Shown here: positions 17,576 through 24,991 of the stretch, piece by piece
How the letters are laid out: the number at the start of each line of letters is the position of its first letter
How positions within the stretch are numbered: position 1 is the stretch's first letter
Assembly: GCF_014646275.1 (NCBI RefSeq)
Contig: NZ_BMND01000010.1
Location: 62,001-126,000 of the forward strand
DNA: 64,000 bases
Direction: 5' to 3'
Source: Streptomyces kronopolitis
GTDB taxonomy: Bacteria; Actinomycetota; Actinomycetes; Streptomycetales; Streptomycetaceae
The notes under the pieces: model-generated
Databases searched by the model: none
What the model was told of the DNA's origin: nothing
Seen by the model: only the letters and a program-made list of their open reading frames with translations
Position numbers and translations under genes: made by a program

Positions 17576-18844
17576 TCAGGCGCGCAGAGTCAACGGCGGG
17601 TGCGTACCGTTCAGATAGTGGTCGCCGATGTCGCGGAGCCGGTGGGCGGGGGAGGCCTGTGCCGTGAGGACGCGGGCATTGCGCCAGAACCGGTCGAGCC
17701 CCAGGGAGTCGGCGGCGCCCCCGGTGAGTTCCAGGACGCGCGTGGTGATCCGCATCGCCGCGCGGCCGGTGACCGCCTCCGCCGCGGCCACCCGCACCGC
17801 GATCTCGGCCCGCTCGTCGACCCCGAACCCGCCGCCGGCCGCCAGTCCCCTCGCCAGCGCCTCGGTCGCCGACTCCACCACCACGGCCGCGGTATGAGCC
17901 GCCGTCACCAGCTCCCCGTACGCGAGCAGGAGATAGGGATCCGCACCGGTGCGGTCCGCATAGGCGTCCCCGTAGGCGTCGTCTTCCGGCGGTGTCCCCG
18001 GCAGGCGGCCCGGTGCGGCCCGGTCGGCGTCCCGCGCCTCGGCCAGCGCGCCTTCGGCGGTGCCCAGGGCGACGTGCACCAGGGCGAGCCGGAGCGCCAG
18101 CGGGGCGAGCGTGGCGTACGGAGGGACGCTGTGCTCGTCGCGGGGGACGGTGCCGAGCACCTCGTCCACGAGGACCGGGACGCCGTCGAAGGTGAGGGTG
18201 CCGGCTCCGGTCAGCCGCTGGCCGAGGCGGTCGTGCGCGGCGTCGGCCGTCACACCGGGACGCTCCGGGTCCAGACGCACCATCAGCCAGTCGCCGGTGG
18301 CGGTGTCCACCCCGCCGAGCACCAGCCGGTCGGAGACCTGCACACCCGCGGCGAGGGCGGCGCGCCCGTCGAGGAGGTATCCGCCACCGGCCGGTGTGAG
18401 CGCGAGGCCGGGCTCCGCGGCCGGCTCGGCGCCCGGGAGGTCGGTGCTCCCGCCCCACAGCCACTGCTCCGCCACCGCCCGGCGCTCCAGCCGGTCGGCC
18501 CGTTCCGGGGCGGCGAAGAAGCGGGCGCTCCACGACAGCGCGTAGTGCCGGCCCAGCAGTTCGCCGATGGAGCCGTCCGCCGCCGCGATCTCCCGGACGA
18601 CCGCACAGGCGGTGCGCCAGTCGGTGCCCCGGCCGTCCGGACCGGGCGGGGTCAGCAGCGCGGGCAGCCCCGCCTCGCGCAGCCGCGCGGCCTCGTCGAA
18701 CGGAGGCTTCCCCGCCCGGTCGCGCGGCAGGGCGTCCACCGCCAGATCGTCCGCGACCTCACGGATCAGCCGCGCCCGGAGCGCTTCACCGGCGCCCTGG
18801 TCCCACTGCGCGGGACCGGGCCGTGCTGCGGACTTCTTCGGCAT
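17576..18844 (-). CDS. Acyl-CoA-dehydrogenase-fold flavin monooxygenase (DszC/SfnB-like)
   Basis: A 422-residue flavoprotein of the acyl-CoA dehydrogenase superfamily, in the branch that includes DszC and SfnB. Those enzymes use reduced flavin to oxygenate sulfur compounds instead of oxidising CoA esters. It shows ADGSIGELLGRHYALSW early, a middle beta domain (LWGGSTDLPG, LDGRAALAAG) and a C-terminal helical domain ending RFWRNARVLTAQASPAHRLRDIGDHY, a typical phrase of this branch. An alternative GTG start lies 12 bases upstream. The upstream direct repeats and the nearby Rrf2 regulator point to control by sulfur status (inference). Confidence 0.78.
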   Translation of the reverse strand: MPKKSAARPGPAQWDQGAGEALRARLIREVADDLAVDALPRDRAGKPPFDEAARLREAGLPALLTPPGPDGRGTDWRTACAVVREIAAADGSIGELLGRHYALSWSARFFAAPERADRLERRAVAEQWLWGGSTDLPGAEPAAEPGLALTPAGGGYLLDGRAALAAGVQVSDRLVLGGVDTATGDWLMVRLDPERPGVTADAAHDRLGQRLTGAGTLTFDGVPVLVDEVLGTVPRDEHSVPPYATLAPLALRLALVHVALGTAEGALAEARDADRAAPGRLPGTPPEDDAYGDAYADRTGADPYLLLAYGELVTAAHTAAVVVESATEALARGLAAGGGFGVDERAEIAVRVAAAEAVTGRAAMRITTRVLELTGGAADSLGLDRFWRNARVLTAQASPAHRLRDIGDHYLNGTHPPLTLRA

Positions 18845-18947
18845 GGCGCGGTGCACCGTCCTGTCGGGTGTGTCGGGCGCGGCACCGGCGGCCGCGCCAC
18901 CGGCCGGAGAGGCGGCACGCCGTGCGGCGGCCCTGCCGTCTCTTCTT

Positions 18948-18981
18948 CCCTAGTTTTCCCACTGGATTGATAGGAATTGAT
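18948..18981 (-). promoter_or_regulatory. AT-rich regulatory element upstream of the DszC-like gene
   Basis: A short AT-rich island in very GC-rich DNA. It contains two direct copies of ATTGAT whose starts are 10 bases apart (18966 and 18976), next to TTTTCCCACTGG. It lies about 100 bases upstream of the flavin monooxygenase start and about 150 bases downstream of the Rrf2 gene, so it probably carries the monooxygenase promoter and an operator. The rest of the 283-base gap shows no gene. Confidence 0.45.
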
Positions 18982-19127
18982 GCCGGAAGCATGCGGCGCC
19001 GACTGCGCGCAGGGCAAGGGACGTTCACAGCGTGGACAAGGCGGTCTTGGGATACGAGATCAGCGCACGGGAGGGAGCGGGTCTGATCCACACGACAGGC
19101 CCTGGTCCGGGACCGCGGCGACGGTGC

Positions 19128-19586
19128 CTACGGATTGTCCCAGGCGGCCGGGTCCTCGGTCAGCGCGGACACCTCCGCCGGGAGCCCGGCCGACGCGACA
19201 TCGGCCAGCGACACCCCGTCGAGGATCTCCCGGACATTGGACCGCAGGGCGATCCACAGCGGCAGCAGGGAGGCGGCGGGGCCGGTGTAGGACAGCTCCG
19301 GCGGGCGCACGCCGCGGACCGACACCAGCGGCCCGTCCACGACGCGGATCACGTCGGCGATGCTGATCGCCTCCGCGGCCCTGGCCAGCCGGTAGCCGCC
19401 GTTGCCGCCGCGCTGACTGTGCACCAGCCCGCCCCGGCGCATGTCGTTCAGGATGCCTTCGAGGAACTTGTGAGGAATGTCCTGGGCATGGGCGATGGCC
19501 TCCGCCTTGAGCGGTCCCGCCTCCCGTGCGGCGGCGAGTTCCAGCGCGGCACGCACGGCATAGTCCGCCCTGGCTGAGATCCGCAT
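19128..19586 (-). CDS. Rrf2 family transcriptional regulator
   Basis: A 152-residue Rrf2 regulator with the winged-helix N-terminus MRISARADYAVRAALELA, and recognition-helix region IPHKFLEGILNDMRRGGLVHSQRG, then GGYRLARAAEAISIADVI. Unlike NsrR and IscR members it has no Cys cluster in the C-terminal part, so it should not bind an iron-sulfur cluster and is closer to CymR-like sulfur regulators. The frame is open 130 bases further upstream, but homology starts at this ATG. A 12-base palindrome just upstream is a likely autoregulatory site. Its neighbour on the same strand is the DszC/SfnB-like gene. Confidence 0.87.
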   Translation of the reverse strand: MRISARADYAVRAALELAAAREAGPLKAEAIAHAQDIPHKFLEGILNDMRRGGLVHSQRGGNGGYRLARAAEAISIADVIRVVDGPLVSVRGVRPPELSYTGPAASLLPLWIALRSNVREILDGVSLADVASAGLPAEVSALTEDPAAWDNP

Positions 19587-19597
19587 GCCCCGCATTA

Positions 19598-19609
19598 TCC
19601 CGTACGGGA
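19598..19609. promoter_or_regulatory. Perfect palindrome before the Rrf2 gene
   Basis: TCCCGTACGGGA is a 12-base perfect palindrome 12 bases upstream of the Rrf2 ATG, with GATAAT between them. Position and symmetry fit an operator at which the dimeric regulator represses its own gene. Confidence 0.45.
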
Positions 19610-19750
19610 CGCCGCGCGAGCCCTCCGGGTCCGCCGCGTCCCCCTCCTGTGACCACCTCCCCACCCGTCCGGCTTCCCCGACCGCGCCCGAGGCGGCGCC
19701 GAGGCCGTACCGCATGCTGTCGGCAGGCTGCCGTCACCACGGAGGGGTGC

Positions 19751-20461
19751 ATGTACGGACAAAGCGGTACCGGACGGGTCCTGCTGGTGGACGATGACGC
19801 CGCGATCCGCCGCTCACTTGGCCGCGGGCTGCGGCTGAACGGCTTCACCGTCGCACTGGCGGAGGGCGGCAGGGCCGCGCTGGAGCGACTGGCGCAGTCG
19901 CCGCCGGACGTCATGGTCCTCGACATCTCGATGCCGGACCTCGACGGCATCACGGTGTGCCGGCGGCTGCGGGAGAGCGGCAACGACATACCGGTCCTGA
20001 TGCTGTCCGCGCTCGACGAGGTCGCCGACCGGGTCGCCGGGCTCCAGGCCGGCGGCGACGACTACCTCGTCAAGCCGTTCGCCCTGGACGAGCTGGTGCT
20101 GCGCCTGCACGCACTGCTGCGCCGCCGGCCGCCCGCCGACACCGACACCGTGCACGTCGGCGGCCTCACCCTCGACGCGGCGGCGCACCGCGCGCGGCTC
20201 GACGACCGGGAGCTGACCCTGACCCGGCGGGAGTTCTCCCTGCTGGAGGTCCTGGCCCGCAACGCCGGGCAGGTGCTGACCCGCGACCAGCTGCTGGAGC
20301 GCGTCTGGGGCTACGACTTCGAGGTCCGCACCGACGCCGTGGACACCTTCGTCAGCTACCTGCGCCGCAAACTGGAGGCGGGCGGCCGCGGCCGGATCGT
20401 GCACACCGTGCGCGGCGTGGGGTTCGTGCTGCGGGACGACGAGAGCGGGGCGGCGCGATGA
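19751..20461 (+). CDS. OmpR-family response regulator
   Basis: A 236-residue response regulator. The receiver domain (about residues 10-120) has the acidic pair in LLVDDDAAIRR, the phosphoacceptor Asp in VMVLDISMPDLDG and the Lys in YLVKPFALDEL. The C-terminal winged helix (about 140-230) reads LTLTRREFSLLEVLARNAGQ and ends RTVRGVGFVLR-like (HTVRGVGFVLRDD). ATG follows GGAGGGG at good spacing. Its last four bases overlap the histidine kinase start, so the pair is coupled. Two small exported proteins lie directly downstream of the kinase. Confidence 0.93.
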   Translation: MYGQSGTGRVLLVDDDAAIRRSLGRGLRLNGFTVALAEGGRAALERLAQSPPDVMVLDISMPDLDGITVCRRLRESGNDIPVLMLSALDEVADRVAGLQAGGDDYLVKPFALDELVLRLHALLRRRPPADTDTVHVGGLTLDAAAHRARLDDRELTLTRREFSLLEVLARNAGQVLTRDQLLERVWGYDFEVRTDAVDTFVSYLRRKLEAGGRGRIVHTVRGVGFVLRDDESGAAR

Positions 20462-21951
20462 GGCTGTCCACCCGGATCGCGCTGGTGGCCGGGACGGTGG
20501 TGCCGCTGCTGGTGGTGGCGTCCGGCTGGGTCCTGGTGACCCTGGTGGGCAAGGACCTGCGCGCCCAGGCCGATCAGCGGCTCGCCGCACGGGCCCAGAG
20601 CGTGGCGGTGGCGGCCCGCGGCCTGCTGCGTGCCACCTCGCACGACCGGCCGCGCGCCGAACAGGCCCGCCAGCGCAAGCTGTTCACCGCCGCCCTGGAC
20701 GTCGGGGTGCGGCTGACCGGCCCCGGCGGCACCCTGCGGGACGGCCCGCAGCCCGCCGGGCCGGTGCCGCCGCCCGGGGAGCGCACCCGCCCGGCCACCG
20801 TGCGGTCGCACGGCCAGAGCTGGCGGGTGCTCGCCGTACCCGTGGACGGCGGCGGCCCCGGGGCGCGCGGGACGCTGTGGCTGTTCTCCCCGGACACGGC
20901 GCGCGAGGCGCAACTCGGGCTGGTGCGCCGCCGGGTGCTCACGGTGGCCCTGCTGGCCGCGCCGCTCGCCGGTGGCGTCGGCTGGCTGCTCGCGGCCCGC
21001 GCGGCCCGGCCGCTGCGCCGGCTGCAACAGACGGCCGGCGGCCTGGATCCGTACACCAGTGCCGCCCGGCTGGAGCACGCCCCCACCGGCATCACCGAGG
21101 TCGACGACCTCGCCCGCACGCTCCAGACGTTTCTCAGCCGCTACGACGAGCAGGCCGCCCGCACCGTCGAGGCACTGGCGTCGGCCCGCTCGTTCTCCGC
21201 CGCCGCCTCCCACGAACTGCGCACGCCCCTGATGAGCATGCAGACCAACCTCGACATCCTGGAGGCGTTCCAGGACCTCGACGCCGCCGACCGGGCCGAG
21301 ACCGTGCACGACCTACGGCACGAACACGCCCGCCTGCTGGGCCTGTTGGTGATGCTGCGCGCCCTGGCGCAGGGCGATCTGGTGGAGGCGGAGTCGTTCG
21401 AGGCCATCGACATGGCCGAGCTCGCCGACGAGGCGGCCGCCGGACTGCGGCGCGGACACCCCGCGGCCGAGGTGGCGGTCCACAGCAGCCCGGGGCTGAA
21501 GGTCCACGGATGGCGGCCCGGTTTGCGGTCGCTGCTCGACAACCTCCTGACCAACGCGCTGGTCCACGGCCGGTCCGCCGGCGCCGGCGGGTATGTCGCG
21601 CTCTCCGTGCGCACCACCGGCGAGGCCGCCGCGCCCGGCATCGTCCTCAGCGTCGACGACCGCGGCCCGGGCGTCCCCCCGCAGCGACGGGCGGACGTCT
21701 TCCGGCGCTTCCACCGCCGCCCGGACAGCCCCGGCTCCGGCCTCGGGCTCACCCTGGTCGCCCAGCAGGCCGCCCTGCACCGGGCCGAGCTGCGGGTCCT
21801 GGACGGCCCCGGAGGCCGCGGAGCCCGCTTCCAGGTGACGTTCCCCGCCGAGCGGCCCGGACGGCCCCGCCACCCGGCGCTGCCCGCACACCGGGACTGG
21901 CTGGCGGACCCCGCGGAGCGGCCACAAGGTTTCCACAAGGAACACCCCTAA
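20458..21951 (+). CDS. Sensor histidine kinase
   Basis: A 497-residue membrane kinase. It has a first transmembrane segment at about residues 8-30, an extracytoplasmic sensor region of about 130 residues and a second transmembrane segment near 160-180. A HAMP-like linker follows, then the phosphoacceptor box FSAAASHELRTPLMSMQ near residue 250. The ATPase domain has the N box (LLDNLLTNALVHG), [10 protein letters not shown] and GSGLGLTLV. It pairs with the overlapping OmpR-type regulator. The signal is unknown. The sensor part is Arg/Pro/Gly-rich without a recognised ligand-binding fold. Confidence 0.92.
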   Translation: MRLSTRIALVAGTVVPLLVVASGWVLVTLVGKDLRAQADQRLAARAQSVAVAARGLLRATSHDRPRAEQARQRKLFTAALDVGVRLTGPGGTLRDGPQPAGPVPPPGERTRPATVRSHGQSWRVLAVPVDGGGPGARGTLWLFSPDTAREAQLGLVRRRVLTVALLAAPLAGGVGWLLAARAARPLRRLQQTAGGLDPYTSAARLEHAPTGITEVDDLARTLQTFLSRYDEQAARTVEALASARSFSAAASHELRTPLMSMQTNLDILEAFQDLDAADRAETVHDLRHEHARLLGLLVMLRALAQGDLVEAESFEAIDMAELADEAAAGLRRGHPAAEVAVHSSPGLKVHGWRPGLRSLLDNLLTNALVHGRSAGAGGYVALSVRTTGEAAAPGIVLSVDDRGPGVPPQRRADVFRRFHRRPDSPGSGLGLTLVAQQAALHRAELRVLDGPGGRGARFQVTFPAERPGRPRHPALPAHRDWLADPAERPQGFHKEHP

Positions 21952-22002
21952 TTTCTCCGCAGATGCGGGCACCGTGCCCGCCTTCCTGTCAGGAGGACCT
22001 TC

Positions 22003-22416
22003 ATGCGCACCCGCAACCTCGCCCTCTCCTCGGTGGCCGCCTGCACCGCGCTGCTCGGCGTCGTGGGCACCGCGGCCGCCGCCGACAGCAGCAGCACCCC
22101 GGCGCCCTCCGCGTCCGCAAAGCACGGCGCCGGCGACGGGTCGCGGGCGCTCTGCAAGCGCGCCCCGAAGATCGACAAGCGCCTCACCAAGGCACTGCAC
22201 CGGCTCCAGGGCAACGCCGGGGTCCGCGGCTCCGTCGCCCGCCTGGAGAAGCGGGTGGCCAAGGCGAAGGCCGCCGGGCACAACGAGGTCGAGACCTTCC
22301 TCAGCCACAAGCTCACCCACCGCAAGTCCCTGATCCCCACGCTCCAGCAGCGGCAGAAGGACCTCGCCAAGGTCGCCTCCTGGTGCCGTACGCAGCACAA
22401 CACGGCCTCCTCGTGA
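22003..22416 (+). CDS. Small secreted protein of unknown function
   Basis: A 137-residue exported protein. A Sec signal peptide (MRTRNLALSSVAACTALLGV) ends near residue 26 after TAAAA. The mature part is basic and helical (KRLTKALHRLQGNAGVRGSV, LEKRVAKAKAAGHNEVETFL), with one Cys near residue 51 and one near 128 that could form a disulfide. It starts 51 bases after the histidine kinase stop with AGGAGG upstream. It may therefore be co-transcribed with the two-component pair or be a target of it. The next gene overlaps its stop. Confidence 0.72.
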   Translation: MRTRNLALSSVAACTALLGVVGTAAAADSSSTPAPSASAKHGAGDGSRALCKRAPKIDKRLTKALHRLQGNAGVRGSVARLEKRVAKAKAAGHNEVETFLSHKLTHRKSLIPTLQQRQKDLAKVASWCRTQHNTASS

Positions 22417-22652
22417 CCCGCATTGGGCAGTGCGCGGTGCTCGTGGTGACCACGTTGGTGTGCGGCCTGCTCGTCGCAGGATGCGGCAACGGGGTACGCG
22501 CCGAGGGCAACGCACCCGCCGCGACCCCGTCTACCGCCGCCCCGTCGTCCGCCGCCCCGTCACCCACCGGCGCCGCGGAGATGCAGAAGCTGGTGGACGA
22601 GGCCGCGAGCGCGGCCGCCGCCGCGGATTCCGACGCGGCCGCGGACCGCTGA
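22413..22652 (+). CDS. Small lipoprotein of unknown function
   Basis: A 79-residue predicted lipoprotein. A hydrophobic N-terminus ends in the lipobox LLVAGC at about residue 24, followed by a Pro/Ser/Ala/Thr-rich linker and a short acidic helical tail (EMQKLVDEAASAAAAADSDA). The GTG start overlaps the preceding stop by four bases, so it is coupled to the secreted basic protein. An acidic lipoprotein paired with a basic secreted protein suggests a surface complex, which is inference only. Confidence 0.65.
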   Translation: MTRIGQCAVLVVTTLVCGLLVAGCGNGVRAEGNAPAATPSTAAPSSAAPSPTGAAEMQKLVDEAASAAAAADSDAAADR

Positions 22653-22655
22653 CCG

Positions 22656-22699
22656 CCGCACGCGTACGTCCCGTCACGGGGCGGGGCGTACGCGTGCGG
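22656..22699. terminator. Bidirectional hairpin terminator
   Basis: CCGCACGCGTACG and CGTACGCGTGCGG are perfect 13-base arms around an 18-base GC-rich loop. It sits between the lipoprotein stop and the convergent FMN reductase stop, so it can serve both. Confidence 0.8.
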
Positions 22700-22727
22700 A
22701 GCGCCCCGGCGCATTCGGGCAGGAGGC

Positions 22728-23387
22728 TCAGTCCTCCGCCCGCTGGGTCACGGGAGCCCCGGTGCGGTCGCCGAGGAACTCGTACCAACGGCGCTGCAGA
22801 CAGCCATAGCGCGCATCAGCCTCGACGAGGTGGAGGAACGCCGTGACCGTCTCGTTCAGGCGCTGCTGGAGCGCGGGGTCGGTCAGCTGCCCGTCCTCGG
22901 CGAACCCCTTGTGCGCCCCGGCGAGGCTGAACATGTCCGGGTAGACCCGGGTGCCGAGGTGCTCCAGCGGCACCCGCAGCGCCCACAGCCCCCGGTTGCC
23001 GCCGACCAGCGACGGGGAGGCGGAGAGCAGCAGCGCGTGCTTGGTCTTGAACGGCTGCGGCCGGATGCGGGAGACCCAGTCGATCGCGTTCTTCACCACA
23101 CCGGGCACGGAGGCGTTGTATTCGGGGGAGGAGAGGACGAAGGCGTCGGACCGCTCCAGCCGGTCGCGCAGCGCGAGCGCGCCCGCCGGCACCCCGTCCG
23201 CGGCCTCCGCGTCACCGTCGTACAGCGGCATGTCGAAATCCCGCATCGCGGCCAGGTCGACATCGGCGCCGGCCTCGGTCATCATCCGCGCCACCAGCGA
23301 GGCCAGCTGGGCATTGGTCGATCCGGTGCGCAGTGCGGCGCCGAGCACGAGGACGCGCAGCGCACCGGGGTGTCCCTCCGTGGTCAT
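22728..23387 (-). CDS. NADPH-dependent FMN reductase family protein
   Basis: A 219-residue flavodoxin-fold reductase. The N-terminal beta-strand and phosphate loop reads VLVLGAALRTGSTNAQLASL, and the FMN-ring segment is LSSPEYNASVPGVVKNAIDW near residue 85, with RIRPQPFKTKHALLLSASP after it. It would reduce flavin or quinones with NADPH in the cytosol. ATG is chosen because GAAGGACGTC lies just upstream, although the frame is open further. It is a monocistronic gene between two hairpins. Confidence 0.85.
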   Translation of the reverse strand: MTTEGHPGALRVLVLGAALRTGSTNAQLASLVARMMTEAGADVDLAAMRDFDMPLYDGDAEAADGVPAGALALRDRLERSDAFVLSSPEYNASVPGVVKNAIDWVSRIRPQPFKTKHALLLSASPSLVGGNRGLWALRVPLEHLGTRVYPDMFSLAGAHKGFAEDGQLTDPALQQRLNETVTAFLHLVEADARYGCLQRRWYEFLGDRTGAPVTQRAED

Positions 23388-23589
23388 GGCGACGTCCTTC
23401 CCGGACCGTGCCCCGGGAGCCCGTCGCCGCATGCGCCGGGTCAGCGTCCGGGGGTGACGGCAGCGTACCGGCGCCGGACCGGCAAACCGGGCATTCCTCG
23501 CGCCGCGCCCGCCCGGCTCCGGGCCCCGTCGGCGCCGGGCGCCGTGGACCCGCTCCGCGCGTGCACGAGACCGTGTACGCGCACGACGG

Positions 23590-23625
23590 AGGGGCGGTGG
23601 CGGATCGTGCTCCGCCACCGCCCCT
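23590..23625. terminator. Hairpin terminator between whiB-like gene and FMN reductase
   Basis: AGGGGCGGTGGCGGA and TCCGCCACCGCCCCT are perfect 15-base arms around a six-base loop. It lies 65 bases beyond the WhiB stop on the minus strand. The 303-base gap (23388-23690) otherwise holds the FMN-reductase promoter region and no gene I can support. Confidence 0.75.
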
Positions 23626-23690
23626 GACGGTTCGGGTCGGCGGGGCCGGGGTGCCGCCTCGCGGTACCGGACCCGGCAGTTGAGGGATCG

Positions 23691-23948
23691 TCAAACGGCG
23701 GCACTGCGCGCCCGGTTGCGTGCGGCCCGGCGGCGCATGGCACGCCGTTCGTCCTCGCTCATCCCGCCGCAGACCCCCGATTCCTGACGGGACTCCAGCG
23801 CCCACTGCAGGCACTGTCCCATCACCGGGCAGCGGCGGCAGACGGCCTTGGCCTCCTCGATCTGCAACAGCGCGGGACCGGTGTTGCCGACCGGAAAGAA
23901 CAGCTCCGGGTCCTCCTCGCGGCACACGGCGTCATGGCGCCAGTCCAT
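23691..23948 (-). CDS. WhiB family regulator, WblE/WhiB1-like with altered turn motif
   Basis: An 85-residue iron-sulfur WhiB protein, closest in sequence to WhiB1/WblE. It starts MDWRHDAVCREEDPELFFP and has the cluster Cys residues in AVCRRCPVMGQC, giving four Cys in the normal spacing (C9, C37, C40, C46). The basic tail RRAMRRRAARNRARS is the DNA-binding end. The turn normally reading GVWGG is GVCGG here, losing the conserved Trp and adding a fifth Cys. The start has AGGGAGGG five bases upstream. Such proteins act with the principal sigma factor. This may be a second, diverged WblE copy. Confidence 0.9.
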   Translation of the reverse strand: MDWRHDAVCREEDPELFFPVGNTGPALLQIEEAKAVCRRCPVMGQCLQWALESRQESGVCGGMSEDERRAMRRRAARNRARSAAV

Positions 23949-24161
23949 GGATTCCCTCCCTTTCTCCGCGGCGAACGCGGTCCACAAGGCAATGCGGCGA
24001 GGCGCCGGAACCGCTGATTGCCTCACCCGTCCTGCGACGGCGCCTCGCTGTCCTCGCGTGCCCGATCCTGCGCGCGCAATGCGTCGTCCCTTCGGGGTAT
24101 ACGGATTCGCCCGCTCGTTCACCCCCGACGGCCCGGGGGAGCGGCGGAAACGCGGCGGAAC

Positions 24162-24203
24162 GGCACGGTGCGGCCCCCCGTCGTCGGGGAGCCGCACCGT
24201 GCC
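24162..24203 (-). terminator. Terminator of the Trp/His-rich protein gene
   Basis: GGCACGGTGCGGC and GCCGCACCGTGCC form a perfect 13-base-pair stem, with CCCC/GGGG pairing possible at the top. It begins 18 bases after the stop of the minus-strand gene. Confidence 0.78.
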
Positions 24204-24221
24204 CAGCCGTACCCTGCGGGT

Positions 24222-24557
24222 TCAGTGCCTACAGGTGTAGTAGCCCTTGTGCCAGGTCTTCACCCAGTAGCCGGGGTGCCAGTACTTGCTCCAATACCCC
24301 TTGTGCCAGTGGTGGTGACCGTCGTACCAGCCCCCGTGCCACCGGTACTCCCAGTGCCCCGGGTGCCACACCTTGGTCCAGTAACCGGCGTGCCAGGCGC
24401 ACTTGGCGTGCAGGGCCTGACTGGCCGTGGACGGCGTGGCCGGCGCTGCGGGAGCCGCGGCTGCGGCCATGCCCGCGGTCCCCATGGCCGCTGCGCCGGC
24501 CAGCACGGCACCGGCCGCGGCGACCGCGAAGGAGCGCCTCACCTGCTGTGCTCGCAT
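24222..24557 (-). CDS. Secreted Trp/His/Gly-rich nonapeptide-repeat protein
   Basis: A 111-residue exported protein. The signal peptide (MRAQQVRRSFAVAAAGAVL) ends around residue 35. After a Pro/Ala/Thr linker the mature region is made of six repeats of the form W-H-x-G-x-W/Y-x-x-x, beginning at W55, W64, W73, W84, W93 and W102. The third repeat is expanded by an HHH run. There are 11 Trp and about 12 His in 57 residues, flanked by one Cys on each side (C53, C109) that could close a disulfide. AGGAGG precedes the ATG. No function is recognised; metal or carbohydrate binding at the cell surface would fit the composition. Confidence 0.8.
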   Translation of the reverse strand: MRAQQVRRSFAVAAAGAVLAGAAAMGTAGMAAAAAPAAPATPSTASQALHAKCAWHAGYWTKVWHPGHWEYRWHGGWYDGHHHWHKGYWSKYWHPGYWVKTWHKGYYTCRH

Positions 24558-24991
24558 GGAACTACACCTCCTGTTGAGCCTCTGGGGCTCGGGAAGGGAC
24601 GCTCGGGGCACTGTCCTCACGAGCCGTGCGGCATGGCCCAGAATTCATCGGCGTCCGAACCGCCCGCGACTCCGTGTGCGGGGACCGTGCCCGTCGTCCG
24701 GCTTCCGGCCTCTCGGCCCGCCGGGCACCCGGCTCGCATAAAAGCGGCATAAAGAGAATTTACCCCAGATCGGGCAACGGTGAGGGGGTTGCGCAGGGTC
24801 GCGAACGGTGACCCGACGCAGTCGGATCCCCGACCGGCCGCGGCGGCTTCACGCGACGTCACGGACACCGGCAGGCGGCGCGCTCTGCTCCGCCGCCCCA
24901 TATGCGTCCCCGTCCCCGGCAGCGGGTTACGGTCGGCATCCCGGCCCGGTGGGACGCCGGCCGGTACGCGGTGATCGGGAGGATGGGACGC
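24558..24991. other. Divergent intergenic region, no gene seen
   Basis: A gap of 434 bases between the divergent Trp/His-rich gene and the ornithine-cyclodeaminase homologue. An AT-rich patch at about 24735-24770 contains two GCATAAA/GGCATAAA copies and is the likely promoter region. I see no supported ORF, RNA or terminator in it. Confidence 0.5.

Noticed and set aside
18987..19127. A short Cys-containing leader peptide before the DszC-like gene
   Set aside because: Candidate frames lack a ribosome site and a Cys cluster of the kind known for actinobacterial leader peptides. I could not support one.
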